Source of the DNA: Chinchilla lanigera
Taxonomy: Eukaryota; Chordata; Mammalia; Rodentia; Chinchillidae
Assembly: GCF_000276665.1 (NCBI RefSeq)
Contig: NW_004955469.1
Location: forward strand, 10,908,613-10,972,612
Direction: 5' to 3'
Length of the DNA stretch: 64,000 nt
Numbering within the stretch: position 1 is the first letter of the stretch; the number at the start of each line of letters is the position of its first letter. A program made the translations under genes and the position numbers. Positions 1-13,605 of this stretch are shown here, piece by piece. The notes beneath the pieces were generated by a model, which worked only from the letters and a program-made list of their open reading frames with translations, was not told where the DNA came from and ran no database searches.

Positions 1-1460
<1,460 letters not shown>

Positions 1461-1472
1461 GCAATTATTATT

Positions 1473-1568
1473 TTTTGTTGTTGTTTTTGTTTCCAGTACC
1501 AGGAATCGAACTCACGACCTTGTGCTTGCCAGGCGGTCACTTTGCCGCTGAGCTAAATCCCCAGCCCC
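1473..1568 (-). repeat. ID-type SINE in the TOGARAM2 3' UTR
   Basis: This is a tRNA-derived ID SINE in reverse orientation: the complement shows GGGGCTGGGGATTTAGCTCAG, the A-box and B-box layout and an A-rich tail (T-rich here). It is flanked by a perfect 13-bp duplication, GGCAATTATTATT, at 1460-1472 and 1569-1581. The duplicated target starts on the last base of the TOGARAM2 stop codon, so the element begins 12 bases after the stop. Confidence 0.85.
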
Positions 1569-1655
1569 GGCAATTATTATTATTATTTTATTTTTATGAT
1601 GGAATGATATTCCCCCCTTAGAGTTCTGGATGTATATAGTTTATTTTGAAGTAGA

Positions 1656-1661
1656 AATAAA
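1656..1661 (+). terminator. TOGARAM2: TOGARAM2 polyadenylation signal (AATAAA)
   Basis: A canonical AATAAA lies about 195 bases after the TOGARAM2 stop and is followed within 30 bases by T-rich DNA (TTATTTTTCC, TTTTCTTATC). It is the first good signal downstream of the stop. Cleavage would fall near 1675-1685. Confidence 0.6.
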
Positions 1662-3881
1662 AGAATTACTTATTTTTCCAAGGTTTTCTTATCTTGCATT
1701 TTTGTAACCTCAGAATTTTCTAGCAGGTAGGATTGTGAAGCAAGCAAAATAAAACATGGCAACAACAAAACTTGTTTGGATGAGAGTGAGAGGAAGAGCT
1801 AGGGAGTAAAAGGGCAGCGCAGCACAGCCTATTGGGTCCCTCCCCAACAGGGGGCTTATTCACAGTGCTGCTGTGTGCTGTAGTCCCCTCAGAGTTCCAT
1901 CTGCGAGCAGTGTGGGACAAGACGCCCTGAGATCCAGAGCCCTGGGAGGTCGCTCGAATCCAGTCCCGTGCTGATGAGAGGTGAGGGTAACAGATATCTC
2001 TGAGCACAGGGCACTTTAGCCCTACGCACTCTGCAGGACAGTGTCTGTTGGTCCAATGGGACCTTCTGGCATGATCTTCCTGGCTTATCAAGAGGTCAGG
2101 GGAATTTGACATGTGAATCACTAAAGCCTTGGCTTGCTCTAACAAGGATTAGAAGATGCTTCACCTCTGAAACATGGTAAGCAAAACACTTGGTAGAGCA
2201 TGAAGGCTGCATATCACTCCGAGGTCACTGGAAGCTCAGAAATCTACTGCAGGTGGCTGAATCATGACTCTTTCGAGAGGGGCAGTGGGCACAGGACATG
2301 AGGAAGCAGAGAGAGGTGTTGGCGCTGGTGGAGAAGCTGGGAAACGTGTTCCGGCCGGGGAGGGGACCATCCTGGGCTCAGGCTCTGGACCCATTTGGCC
2401 TTGGTGGGGCCAGTGGTAAGTTTCCAGTGGTTGACCAGAATTAGAGCTCAGGTCATTACCTCAGACATGGGCACAGCAGACTGGTAAGATGAGGGGAGCA
2501 GCCACAGCTATGGACAGATCCAGATGGCCGAGGGCCAGCAGGTTTTCCGGCAGGCCCCACCAGGGGAACTCCAGTCCGCTATCACCTGACCCCGGGTAGA
2601 ACATCAATTCCATACCATGTTCTGAACTCCTCCTGGGGAGCCTGGCTTTGGAAGCCTTGTGGCCAGGTGGAGCACGGCCAGGTCCCCCTGTACCCTGGAT
2701 CGAGGAGGAGCACTTCCAAGTTATTCGTGCCTGGCTTTGAACAGTCTGCTTGGGTGTGACTTGGTGACTCTGGCTGCTCACCTGGCGGTGACCCCAGCAG
2801 GGGCTTCTCTGTGACCTCCTTGCTCTTTGTCAATTCTGGCTGAGCCCGGCTGAAGATCTGCTATAGAGCGGGCCATCAAAAGGCTGATTTTAAATGTTTG
2901 AAAGGCTTTATACAGTTTAATTAATTGTGTTTGCTTGTGAGCTTTTGGGGTTTGGTTGGGAGACCTGCATTTTCTGTTTGTCAAGATCTTAGAACAGATC
3001 AGAATATTCCAGGAGTTTTCAGAACTGAAAGAGCCCAGAAACAGAGCCTGGCCAGGATTTGGAAGGCAGAAACTAATTTCGACTGCACTTTCCTGTCTTC
3101 TCAAAGAGGAAGCTTCCCACAGTTCTGAACCCGCCCTCATGGGCGGAGGCGGATAAACAACCGAAAACTAATAGAAAAGCAAAGAATAAATCTTTGCACC
3201 ACTCTGTTCCCTTCATTATTTCAGGTTTTAATCTCCTGTGGGCAGCAAGGGCTCTGCCAGACACACCCCAGCCCAGCACTGCTGCTGGGAAGGGCTGGGG
3301 CTCTGGCGTAGATTGGGGAATTTCCCCCACATCATGGATTAGGAAGCAGGGAGGATATCCCATGGTTCCCTAGTCCTGGGCCTCTGGGGAGCACCAGTGA
3401 GACCCCAGTGGGAGGTCAGCTCTGGGGAGCCAGCCAAGGTGGACGGGAGCTGAGCCCACCCCATTCTTTGCTTGGCTTTGTGTGGGTGAGAAAGTGCTTA
3501 CAGGAAATGCTCCTGGGGACACAGTCTCTCCTGCGCCTCTCCTTCTCCCTTTCTTTCTCTTTTCCGCTTTTTCTTCTTCCTCCTCTCCCTGTCCCCTCTG
3601 TGTGAGAATGACAGACCAGGACCTATCCGAGGACTGTAACTGGCAGGCCTCCCTGTTACCTCAAGTGGCATTTTTGAGATTTTAGGAAACTTTGCCTTCA
3701 GCCTGCCTCTTGTTTGCTCTTCCTTTTTTCATCTCCTGCCTTTTAGGAGAGTAAGTGAATCTTTACTTGCCGGGTGCTGCAGATTCATCTGGAAAGATGT
3801 AAAGAAGGTGGCATCTACTGGGTCCCTCCCCACCAGGGGTTTATTCAGCGGGTCAGGGGTGGGGCCCAGGCAGCTAACTTT

Positions 3882-4012
3882 CTGTTTTTCTCTCTGTCTC
3901 TGTCTCTGTCTCCCCCTCCCCCTGTTCCTTCCTCCCTTCCGCCTCCCTTCTCCCCCCACTCCTTTTCTTCCTCTTCCTCTCCCCCCCTTCTTACTCCTTC
4001 TCCCCCCCAGCC
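3882..4012. repeat. Pyrimidine-rich low-complexity tract
   Basis: The + strand is nearly all C and T here, from a (TCTCTG)-like run at 3890-3910 through long CCCTCCC and CTTCCTC blocks. It is simple sequence and produces spurious long frames on both strands. Confidence 0.9.
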
Positions 4013-4109
4013 CCATCCAGGTGATTCTATCTAGAACCGAGTTGAGAAGCCGCAATGGTTCTGGCCCTGTGGGTCACAGGCCTGTCAGTTCCCCTCACCT
4101 CACAGTCCT

Positions 4110-4360
4110 GGGGTGTCCTGGGCTTAGAGTCAGAGAGGCCGGGCTCCGGTTCGTGTACTGCGGCTTGCTGCTATGTGACTTTGGAATCAATTATCAAACT
4201 CTCTGATCTTCATCTTCCTCATCAGCTTACGCGACCAGGCGGTGATGGTGCTGTGTGATCACAACACCCACCTTCGCCTGGCTGCTGCGAAGAGGAATGA
4301 GATAGTTTTGTAAATTACTTAGCACAAGGCCACGGGCACAGGAGCACTTGCTGAACATGA
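4110..4360 (+). repeat. MIR SINE (degenerate)
   Basis: The order of motifs is that of a MIR: a 'ggctccggttcgtgtactgc' start, 'gctatgtgactttgg' in the core, 'atcttcatcttcctcatc', then 'aggaatgagatagttttgtaaa', 'cttagcacaaggc' and 'gagcacttgctgaa'. It is ancient and has no visible target duplication. Ends are approximate. Confidence 0.6.
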
Positions 4361-6807
4361 ACACGATGTTTTGAGGGCCATTGCTTTAGAGCAGCTAGTG
4401 ATGGGGTCTCGTGGGGGCTCTGTTGCCCTTCGCCTTGGAAGGAGAGAGAGTGCTGCGGCTTCATGGAACCTGAGAGGCACTATTAGCCTGTGGAGCTTGT
4501 CTTCAAGAATGGGCTTGCTCTGCTCTCTCTGCTAGGAAGTCAGGACCCTTCCATCTTTAGGGGACCTGTCCTCTCTCCAGCCCCCTGTCCCTTTTCCTCA
4601 CTTCCCGGCCCTCACGGTTGCCCTTGGCATTGCCCCTTCCCATCCCTCCCACCTTCTCCCTTCCTGCGCCCCCCACTCCTCCTGTACTCTCTTGCAGCTG
4701 AGGTGGGACGGCTTGGAGAGCACAGAGCTTTTTAACCAAAAGCATTTTCCTTTTATTATACTCAGTTCTGCCACTCTGAAAGCAAAGGGGAGCTGAGGAG
4801 GGTAACTGCAGATCTTGTATTCTTGGGGAGGGAGGAAGATGGAGACCAGAAATGGGAGACAGGAGGAGGAGCTGGGCTTAGAAGTGAATGTGTCCCATGT
4901 TGTGGATCTGTCACTCTTCTCGACATCCTTGAAGAGATTATGTCTCATATATCTTTATGAGGAAACTGAACCTCAGAAATGCTTAGTCAGCTACCTGAGC
5001 CGGTGCCCAGAGCCCCTTGGGAGTCTTGTTAAGTTGTAGATGTGGATTTGGCAGGATGGGCGGGGCTTGAGATTCGGCTTTTCCAACAAGCTCCCAATGA
5101 TGCAGATGCTGCAGGTCTGGTGGAAACCTCACCTTGGGAGTCAGGCCCCAAGACAGTTGGAGAGTGGCTGGATATATGTTCAGGTCCCTTTGACTCTAAA
5201 GCCCCTGACCTTTTCTTCTAGGAAGTTCTATTGCTCTAAGATTCTGCCTCCCCTAGGCCAGTTGGAGCCTTTTGAAAGGATTGGTTGAAATCCCATGGAT
5301 TCCTGGAGTTTTGCCCTGAAAATTTCAGGGCAAAGAGAATTTGCTTGGTCAGCTCTGGTCATCAGCTTGTGCTGTGGACACCTGGCTGTCCAAACATGGC
5401 CTCTGGTGGGAATAGGAGTTATGCAAATAAATGAAGACCAACTAGATGGGAGAAGCAGACTCTCTAGAACTTGCTATAGCTCACTGCCATGCTGGCAGAG
5501 ATGCAAAGGCAGGCAGGTGAGTGCTAAAGCTTTATAATTGCTTTGGAAAGGTACAGCTTCAGGTGTGCTTTTAGTTGGGGCTGTTGGCGTGGAGACAGTA
5601 CAGGCACTAAGAGTGGTGGATGGGTTGCTTGCATCACCCATGGTGCTCAGTAAGGTGCAGATCCCTGGGTTGTGTGCTGGACTTGCTGGATGAGAACCTC
5701 CCCGATTCTGTGCCTAGGGTTGAAGACCTCTACTCCAATAGTGATGCTCTGGTCAAGTACACAGGCTACGCCATACCTGGGAGTTGGCTACCCTAAACCA
5801 GAATTCCCAAACATGGCTAAAGCATTGCTTGGGGGAGGACAGGAGGAGATAGCTGCCTCTGGAGGGAAGGGCCTCAGCATCTGCAAATGATCAGGCATCT
5901 CCCAGGGTGGTGACTGCTCCTAGCCGGGCTCCAGGCAGGACAGCAGCCACAGCCGCAGCCGCAGCCGCACACAGCACTCTCTGGGTTGGTGTTTCTGAGT
6001 CAGGGACAATGTGGGGGCTGTTTGGTCACCATTCCTGGAATTTATTCAGGGGGTGGTCTGGTTTCCAGTGTCCTGTCGCCTGGTGTTTCAGTGAAAGGCT
6101 ATAACACTAGAAGGTTTTGTTTTGTTTTAATCATGGCTTTATAATTACCTCTCTGCCGGCTGACAGCTGTTATTAGCATCACCTTGGGTTCTCCTTGAGA
6201 ATTTTTACATCCAGAAAGCGATCCAGCACCTCTGGGGCTGGTGTCAGAAGCTGTTAGTGAAACAATAGCTTTTAAAAGTCACCAGGTTTTATAAACACAG
6301 CCAGTCCCATCCCCTTCCAAAGGAGGAAAAAAGATAAATAATTTTCATGAAGGCAGTTTGTTTCACGGGATCTGCATTCCCTTCCGTTTCATCTGCAGAC
6401 TTTCACCACTCTGGGGCACTGCAATAAAGTCCGTGCTGGCTCCGGAAGGAAGGAGGCTGCCGCTGCTGTTTCTGGGGGATTTTCACCTGGAAACCACTGC
6501 GGGGGGTCATGGCAATGAGAACCAAAGACCTTTTGGGAAAAGAATTTTCCTTCTCCCTTAATGCTAGAAGCAGTTTGATAGGTATGTGTGTCTAGGACGC
6601 TGGAGGAGGGGAGTGGCAGAAGTTTGTCGAGGGGATTATGGTTTAAAATTCCCTTGGGAATTTTGAGTTTCCATCCAAACTAGTTTAAAAGGAATGGTTA
6701 AAATTACAGCAGGAATTTGAGTGGATATGAAAAATAATTTCCTATTTCTAAGTATTGGAGAAAATGGAGTTTTTTTTTTTTTTTCTCCCCAAATAAGACT
6801 GTACTGC

Positions 6808-6950
6808 TGGGTGTGGTGGTATACGCTTATAACTCTACACTCAGGAGGCTGAGGCAAGAGGGTCACAGTGAGTTCAAGACCAGTCTAGACTGCATATGGA
6901 GACCTTGTCTAAAAAAAAACCCCACACAACAGCAACAACAACAACAAAAC
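6808..6950 (+). repeat. B1 SINE (7SL-derived)
   Basis: It begins CTGGGTGTGGTGGTATACGC, carries the 'caggaggctgaggcaagagg' and 'gagttcaagaccagtctaga' blocks typical of B1/Alu, and ends in an A-rich CAA-repeat tail. Confidence 0.85.
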
Positions 6951-9900
6951 CAAAAACGAAGACAGCTCTTTGTAGAGCTGCCCCCTGTAACGATCTGAAT
7001 GCCGCTTGCAGTGGGTGCAGCAGTGTTGGAATGGAGCCTGAGGTCTGGGAAGCTTGTTTTGCCACTAGTTGGTGCATGTTCTAGAACGAGACAGAGGTCA
7101 GCCCTCAACCTCATTTGTTTTTATTCATTTGTAAACGGTATTGAAAAAAATACTTTGTTCATAATCTCATAGGATTTTCCTCTAAAATGTAATGAAACAA
7201 TGTAGACAACTGTATTTTGGGTATTTAAAAAAATTTTTACACAGAAAAAAGTCAAAATAACAATAAAACAGTTTCAAAACAGTCTAGTAGGGGAGTAACA
7301 ATAATTAATACATTGGGTATTGTTATATTCATAGTAGTTGTTAAAAGCACAAGATATAGGCATGAAATACTGTCCACAGAAGTATTAGCACAAAACTTTC
7401 TTCTCAATGAGCTAAGAAAAACTATCTTAACCATCTTGTGTATATGTGTATTTTTTTTGTTTTTCCTTTTCCCTTCCTTCCTTTACCCTTTCTCTTAGAC
7501 AACAGTATTTTGGAAGGGTAGGGTGTTGCATACAAGGAAAGGTATAATTATTATTCACTCAAGCCTCAGCTCTGTCAGACCTGCTATTTAGCACCCAAAA
7601 TGATTGTCCAGACAATCCTAAGACCCCACAGGGGGGTGAATGAGATTCACAAGCTTCATTTGGTGTTTTTTCCCATTTGGTATATTTGGCACATGGGTTA
7701 GTGCTTGCCAGCAAAATGTTCTCACGTCTTTTCACTTTGAAAGACGCAGAGACCTTCAAAGGAGGAAGTCAGTTCTTGCTGGGCTTGACAGCTGTTCTTA
7801 ACTTTCTCTAAGGATCAACTAGCAGCTCTAGAATGTGGGAGAAACAAAACGGAGTTCTTTTCTTAATAAGAATCATAAAGTGCAGAGATGGGGAGAAGTA
7901 AACATTAAAAACAAAATTAAAGAAAATGATGAGGATGGACAAGCGGATTCGGAGTTCAGTTTCCCAAGATGGCTCACAAGGTGGTTTAGGAGAAGGCTCC
8001 GTGCGCAGGTCTTGCAGGTGGCAGGAGAAGTGGGCTGGCTTTGCAGTCACTGCTTTCTGGGTGAAGAGCAGGCCCAGGGAAGCCTGGTCACAGTGGGGTC
8101 AGGGAGGTGTCAGGACCCAGGCTTCTGCTCCTCACCCCAGTTTTCCAGAGGCGCGTGAGTAACCGCACTTTCCCGCATCCCTCCTTTCCTTTTCTCCTCT
8201 CTCTTTTTTTGGTCCTTTGTCCTCCCATGGAGGACATCAGTTTTGTCTATAGGCACTAACTGAGCGTGGCTAGTGCTGTTACTTGAGCCAAAATCAGGGA
8301 CTGCCCCAAATGCTGGACTTCAGGAGTGTCTGAGACGACAGACAGCCTCAGAGCCATGGCTAGATCAGTAGAAGCAATCATCACTGGATGCCGGGCCCAG
8401 AGACTTCTTATCTGTGAAGTTACTTTCTAGAATCCAGAAGTGTAACCAAGCCAGCAGAGTCCAGGCTTCTTCATAAAACTGAATTAGAGTGCTGAGTGAA
8501 TTAACTGTTTGCTCCTCTTTGTGCCCAATGCATCTTTAATTACATTTCATAAAAACGTCAGGATGGATTGATGGGAACTTATTTAAACTTCAGGTAGGCA
8601 CAGGGAGCAAATGATAGTACAATATAACATGTGCTGTTAATATAGGCTCAGAACACATATACTTTATGGCAGTTCACCGGAATCTTTGGTGTGGGGCTAC
8701 TTAAAAATATATTACCTCTGAAAAGATTTCCTTTGGAAGATAGAGTGGGTGTCTGGCAGCTTGTAAGCATCCACGCAGATGATCAATTGACAAACATGTC
8801 AACAGGTATAATTCACCATACTGGCTCCCCTGATACATGCAAAATGCTGTTTTATTTTAGAAAAAGAATATAGTTCTTGAAATCCTTTTCAGTCACATCA
8901 TAGAATTTATGAAGCAAATCTTGTCAGACGTGAGTTCTTCACAATGAAAGAAGTGTCTCTTTGGCCTGTCTGCCTTCATTTTCTATCAGTGTGGATTATT
9001 CTGGGTGTTGGACGGTGTATGTGATATGAGGATGGAAAATAAATGCTGCTTATAGTAAAAACCAGCGGAGACCCAAGCTGCAGAGAAAGGTTATATTTTA
9101 TCTGGAGGATTGTATTTATACTTGCAAAAGCTATCACTGTTCTGCCAGACCATTATATTTACTTTTTTTCCTTCATGAATCCCTTTGATGGAACCAGAAA
9201 ATTGTTTTTCCCTTGGGGCAAGTCTGTTTGCTATCTTACTGATGTGTTGGATAAAGGCCTGGCTAAGTGCCTCTGTCTCCACAGCTCTGGGGTTCTCCCA
9301 AGTATGGAGGGTGAAAGCTGTAAACCCCCAGAAAAAGCTAGCCCAAGCAAGAATATGGGTGTGATACGTACCCCTTTAAGATCTCTGGGGGCTCCTCTCC
9401 TTGTCTTTATACCCAATGTTCCTTCCTGTTTTCTAACTATAAAGAAAACAAATGTAAGGACTCATGTGTCCTTCAGGTTGGGTCCATTGGTTTAGCTGAA
9501 AAACAAAGAAAAATTGTCTTCTGGCCTCTCTCAAGTAAAGGAAGTAGATTTGACCCGGAAAATATAAGGTTCTTTGCTGGAGAGGGGGCAAGGAAAGCAA
9601 GAATGGCCTCTGAAAGGTGCAGCAATGAACTTGCCTGTCATGGCCACCAGCAATGGGCTCTCCAAGGCAGAACTATAGGTATGGGTTCAGGGAAAGGCCG
9701 GGTCTTGGAGGAACAACGAATTAATGCCAAAAAACTGGAATGTTGTGGTGGATTTAATGTCTCTTGTGCGAAGTCTGATTCACATGTAACTTACGCTAGG
9801 TGAAGTTAGCATGGTGGCAAAACAACCCCTCCCAAAGAACAAACAAGCAAACCAACCGAACCACCCACATCTTTGAAACATCCACTCTTGTGCCAGCTCA

Positions 9901-12481
9901 GCAGTACTTTAATTTTGATCTTCGTTGTCTGCAGACCCCAGCTCCTGGGCCTTGGTAACCTTTTTCATCTCCCCCAAGAGGAACTGACTTGGAATTCCCA
10001 AGGCTTTGGGGCCGTAGGACTATCCAAGGGGTGACACTTGGTCTTGCCCTGTTGCCTGGACCTGGTGGCAGCCTAGGCCTCTCATTTATATCACCTGTAG
10101 GGACAGATGGCAGGAAGCTAGCACCATCCTGGGGCAGGAAGGCTCTCAGTAAGTGAAGAAGTCCTCCAGAGGGACAAGGAGCCGTCATCATCTCTCCACG
10201 GGTGATGGCATAAACTAGAAGCTATTGTCCCCTTCTCTGCTGACCGCAATGTGGCAGGAGTGAGCGTGATCCTTGCCAGCATAGCCAGGGGGAGGGGCAG
10301 CCTCAGGGAGCGTCCTGCCATGTACACTCACAGAGGGCAGCTGTCGTTCGCGCTAGCCTCTCCTGGGGGTTCTCTATGGTGCTGACCGTCTATGATGTAA
10401 CATGGTCCCTGGCTCCTAGCTGCCCACATCTATCTTTTATCACCACAGTTGAGGGGGAAGGGGACTCAGCCAACAAAGCTCTCAGCCTACCCCAACCTCC
10501 TACAACAGAGGAGGGCGGCCTAAGCAGGTGACTCATCTCACTTCCCTTCTGGCTGATCTGGCTTTGTTTGAATCCTGCTTTCAGAAACGAGGCCTTGTGT
10601 TTCACCCACTGTGTTTCTGTGCAGTCCCTGCATCTGGGTTTCTGCTTGCATCTTTGGCCCTCCAGGAATCCTGTCTCTACACCCTAGCAGAGGGTGCAAA
10701 CCCCTCCTGACCAGTGCTCTCCGAAGCCACTTACCTGTGAGCTGGATCTTACAGGCCACTCAAAAGATTTGCTTTCCGCTTGCTCAGCTGGGCCCAGGTC
10801 ACCCCGGGCCCACTTCCTTGTTTCCCACACTGCCTGCCCAACCATTTGGGGACAGCCCAGCTCGATGGCAAGCAGGTCTCCTGAACCTGGTTTATTCTCA
10901 GGTACTTGCCTCTTCCTCAGCCACTCCCATGGCCTGCAGCCCAGGTGGTTCCCAGGCACCCACCCAGCTTGGTCTGGCTGCGACCTGAGTGTGCCCTGAG
11001 ATGAATGCAGCCACACTAGCAAATGTGAGCACATAGCTGGCCATGCACACACATTTTCCAATATAGAGGGTGAGTGTAGCCCCTCTTGGTAATATAATCA
11101 TTGATTCTTGAAGTGTCTTTAAAGAGATAAGCCCTGTCACCCCCATGTTAATAACTAGACAAGTCAAATGAGATGCATTTATTCATTGCCTGTCCCTGGG
11201 GGAAGCTAGCTGGAGTCCCTAGGACCCAGGTTAACATGTTCTTGAGCCCATGATCTATTTCAACAAGAAAGGATTTGAGGTCTATAATTTCCCCAAATTT
11301 AAAAAATCAGCTTTGCAGCAGATCTGGAGGACTGCCTCTTAGCTGTACTCGTGGGTGAGAATTCTTGTCTTTGACAACCCACTGAGCTGGCATTGAATCA
11401 CCCAATTATTGAAAATTCTTTTCTAAATAGAAAGTGCTCCACAGCCTCTGATGGAAAAATTCCAAGATCTGCAGCAAATATCAGGCTCATTGGCAGAAGC
11501 AGTTTTCTGGCATGAGCCACCATTCTTTGCTTTCATTTGATCTCCAGTAGAAGTTTTGCAGATGACCTGGGAATAAACTTGGCCAAGAAGCCTCAGGAGG
11601 AGACAGACACGCGAGTGTGTGAGTCTCACCCACTTAGTCTCACAAGCTCTGGTGCCCACCTGGTGCAGAGAATAGGAGCCTTGTTTGGCAGGCTTGGGCG
11701 TGTGGGTGTGTTGGGCGGCGAGAGCATTTGATACGAGCCGAGGCCAAGGGCAGCATGGCTGTTGCTGGGAGCTGAAAGCTCTGAATTGATGGCACTGGGG
11801 CTGAGCTCAGGAAGCAGGAGTGGAGAGTGGGTGGGACTGTGTGTTCTCATCCACCACAGCCACCTCGTGTCAGGAGCACTTAGCTTCATAAACAAAGCTC
11901 TTCTGGGAACTTCAGCGATCTGCCATCGCTCAGCCTTCTAAAAACAAAGCTTTCCCACCGTTTGTAGAATTGTGTGCGTGGTAGGCAGGGCGGGTGATGG
12001 AATATGAGGCAAACGAAATGTAATGAAAACAGCAGAGATCCAAGGGCCAGTCACGTCTGTGCCAAGCTTTTCTCTGTTCTCTTCTTACCTGTAGGACTCT
12101 GACAAGATACTTGAGGAGGGCTCCCCCAACACCTTTGGCTTTCTTATTCGCAAAACAGGAGGATGCTATTTATTTCACTCATTGTTGTGAGGATTAAATG
12201 ATTCCATGATTAGCATGTAAACTACCTAGCCCTTTGAGCATGGGCTGTATTCCTTTCCTAAATTAAGGCTAGCCCTTGAAGGATTGAAAAGTGTCACCTT
12301 GGGGTCCAACATTTTGGTTAACCTTTGAGCACAAAGGCAAAGCAGGATTTGGAACTGAGAACTGCCACTGATTAAAGTTTAGCAGACCCACTGAACAGTG
12401 GTACATTTTCAAGGCCACTCCAGGATGCCCCTGTGGGAGTCGGTTTGCCTACCATCCAGGGGCAGTATAGGTTCTTGGCTG
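6951..12481. other. Intergenic DNA, right part, and probable PCARE 3' UTR
   Basis: No independent gene recognised. PCARE is on the minus strand, so its 3' UTR must start at 12481 and run leftwards. Candidate polyA signals on the minus strand (TTTATT as read here) are at 12169-12174 and 11178-11183; I cannot choose between them. A degenerate MIR lies at about 12075-12250. Frames of up to 150 codons (for example 9043-9495) show no domain or composition of a real protein. Confidence 0.5.
12075..12250 (+). repeat. MIR SINE (degenerate)
   Basis: The block 'ctttcttattcgcaaaacagg...ttgttgtgaggattaaatga...tagccctttgagcatgg' follows the 3' half of the MIR consensus. It would lie in the PCARE 3' UTR if the transcript runs that far. 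Confidence 0.6.
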
Positions 12482-12696
12482 TCACCTTGGGCCTGCTGGG
12501 GTGACTGGAATCACCTCCTTGTTCTGGGGCTGTTCCTCAAGCTGACATTTATTCTGGGTACGGCTGGTGCGGGCCTCCGGCTGCAGCCCATGGCCAAGTA
12601 CATAGAGCTCTGGGGGAGATGCCTGTCTGCCGCCACTGCTCTGCAGTTCTGGGGCACAGGAGCTGCTCCAAGGTGCCATATCCTGCTTGGGGCTGT

Positions 12697-12731
<35 letters not shown>
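12482..12731 (-). CDS. PCARE: PCARE (C2orf71), second and last coding exon
   Basis: This is the C-terminal exon of photoreceptor cilium actin regulator. The minus strand reads a poly-serine run, then [19 protein letters not shown] and [18 protein letters not shown], which matches the human PCARE C-terminus (human has [18 protein letters not shown]). The acceptor TTTCTTTCTGCAG lies at about 12732-12744. The first base, C at 12731, completes the AG left by exon 1, giving AG|C = serine, so frame and phase agree exactly. The exon adds 82 residues after the split codon and stops at 12482-12484. It ends [13 protein letters not shown], a few residues past my recollection of the human end. The oddity is the pure CAG repeat (12701-12735 on +) that begins the exon and touches the splice site. 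Confidence 0.93.

Positions 12732-12735
<4 letters not shown>
12701..12735 (+). repeat. PCARE: CTG/CAG trinucleotide repeat coding poly-serine in PCARE
   Basis: There are 35 bases of uninterrupted GCT repeat (CAG on the gene strand). In the PCARE frame it reads AGC AGC AGC, giving about ten or eleven serines at the start of exon 2. The first CAGs on the gene strand are part of the splice acceptor itself. Human PCARE, from memory, has only a short serine run at this point. Confidence 0.95.
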
Positions 12736-13439
12736 AGAAAGAAAGAACAAGGTCAGCGCACACCCTCCTCTGCTGTTCCTCCCCACTCCCTCCCCGTCCC
12801 CTGCAGTCTTGTGTGTGTTCCTCAGAGCCCTCTCACACGAAGCCCAGTGGCTCATCCTTGGCACCAGCCCCTGTCTTTCTGTGTCAGGCTTGTCGGACTG
12901 GGCTGTCCTTGCTCTGTGCTCACCTTCCCACCTGCTGTGGTTGGGCCTGGTGGGAACCAGCTCTCAGGTCTTCAGCTCACAGGCTGAATCTTGTTCTTTC
13001 CCTGGGCCCAAGATCCTGCTGCTCTGAACAAAGCAACTGCCTCAGGAGCTCTGGGAGCTGGGCCTTTATTTTGTTTTTGTTTCTAATGCGCTTCTTGTTT
13101 ACTAAAGGACGAGGCTTAGCTAGTTGAATTAACAACAACAATAACCCTGCTTTCACAGCTGCCGCCCTTTTCCTGAATGGAATGAAATAGAAGCTGCTCG
13201 GCCCAGCCTTGCCCCGCATTTGGCTAGAAAGGAGTTTCCCAGCTGTTGAGCGATATAGCCAAGAGGGGCTGTGTTCTGGGAGGGGACCCCCGCATGGTCC
13301 TCAGTCTGACTGGGCAAGCTTTGGAAGAGCAGAAGGGAGGTTGGCACAAGGTAGGGAACAAGTCAGGTAGAGGAGACCAACTCTGATAGCCACGTCGGCT
13401 ATCTGCTGGCAGACTGGCCTCCAACTACCTCGTGGAGGT

Positions 13440-13605
13440 TGGACTCTGGCTCCAGGGGTTCCAAATCCTAGCTGTGTGCCCTGTAGCATGTCAAATAACC
13501 CAGCAGAGTCTTGGTTTCTCTCTTTGTAAAATGGAAATCGTAAGAGTACCCATCTCCCAGGTATTAATATTGGACAAAGCGTGTAAATCTCATAGCGGGT
13601 AACTA
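13440..13605 (+). repeat. MIR SINE
   Basis: Clear MIR features: 'gttggactctggctccaggg', 'tagctgtgtgccctgtagcatgtcaa', 'ggtttctctctttgtaaaatggaaat' and 'agagtacccatctcccagg', followed by the tail of the element. Confidence 0.75.

Larger units (their letters stand above)
1682..6807. other. Intergenic DNA between TOGARAM2 and PCARE, left part
   Basis: No recognisable gene. The region is mostly unique mammalian sequence with old repeats. It holds an exon-like island at 2253-2415, a repeated short motif at 1831-1860 and 3817-3847, a pyrimidine tract at 3882-4012, a MIR near 4110-4360 and a short GC-rich hexamer repeat (CAGCCG) near 5943-5971. Several frames of 60-140 codons occur, but on both strands at once and without protein character. 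Confidence 0.6.

Noticed and set aside
3729..4206. Opposed long frames over 3.7-4.2 kb
   Set aside because: They arise from a pure pyrimidine/purine tract (Leu/Pro/Ser on one strand, Arg/Lys/Gly on the other).
10611..11061. Pair of 125-codon frames on opposite strands near 10.6-11.1 kb
   Set aside because: Both strands are open at once with no similarity to proteins, which is typical of GC-rich intergenic DNA.
12398..13127. Poly-Ala and poly-Leu frames (up to 209 codons) over the CTG repeat on the + strand
   Set aside because: They are other-frame readings of the PCARE serine repeat. The minus-strand frame matches PCARE and the exon 1 phase.
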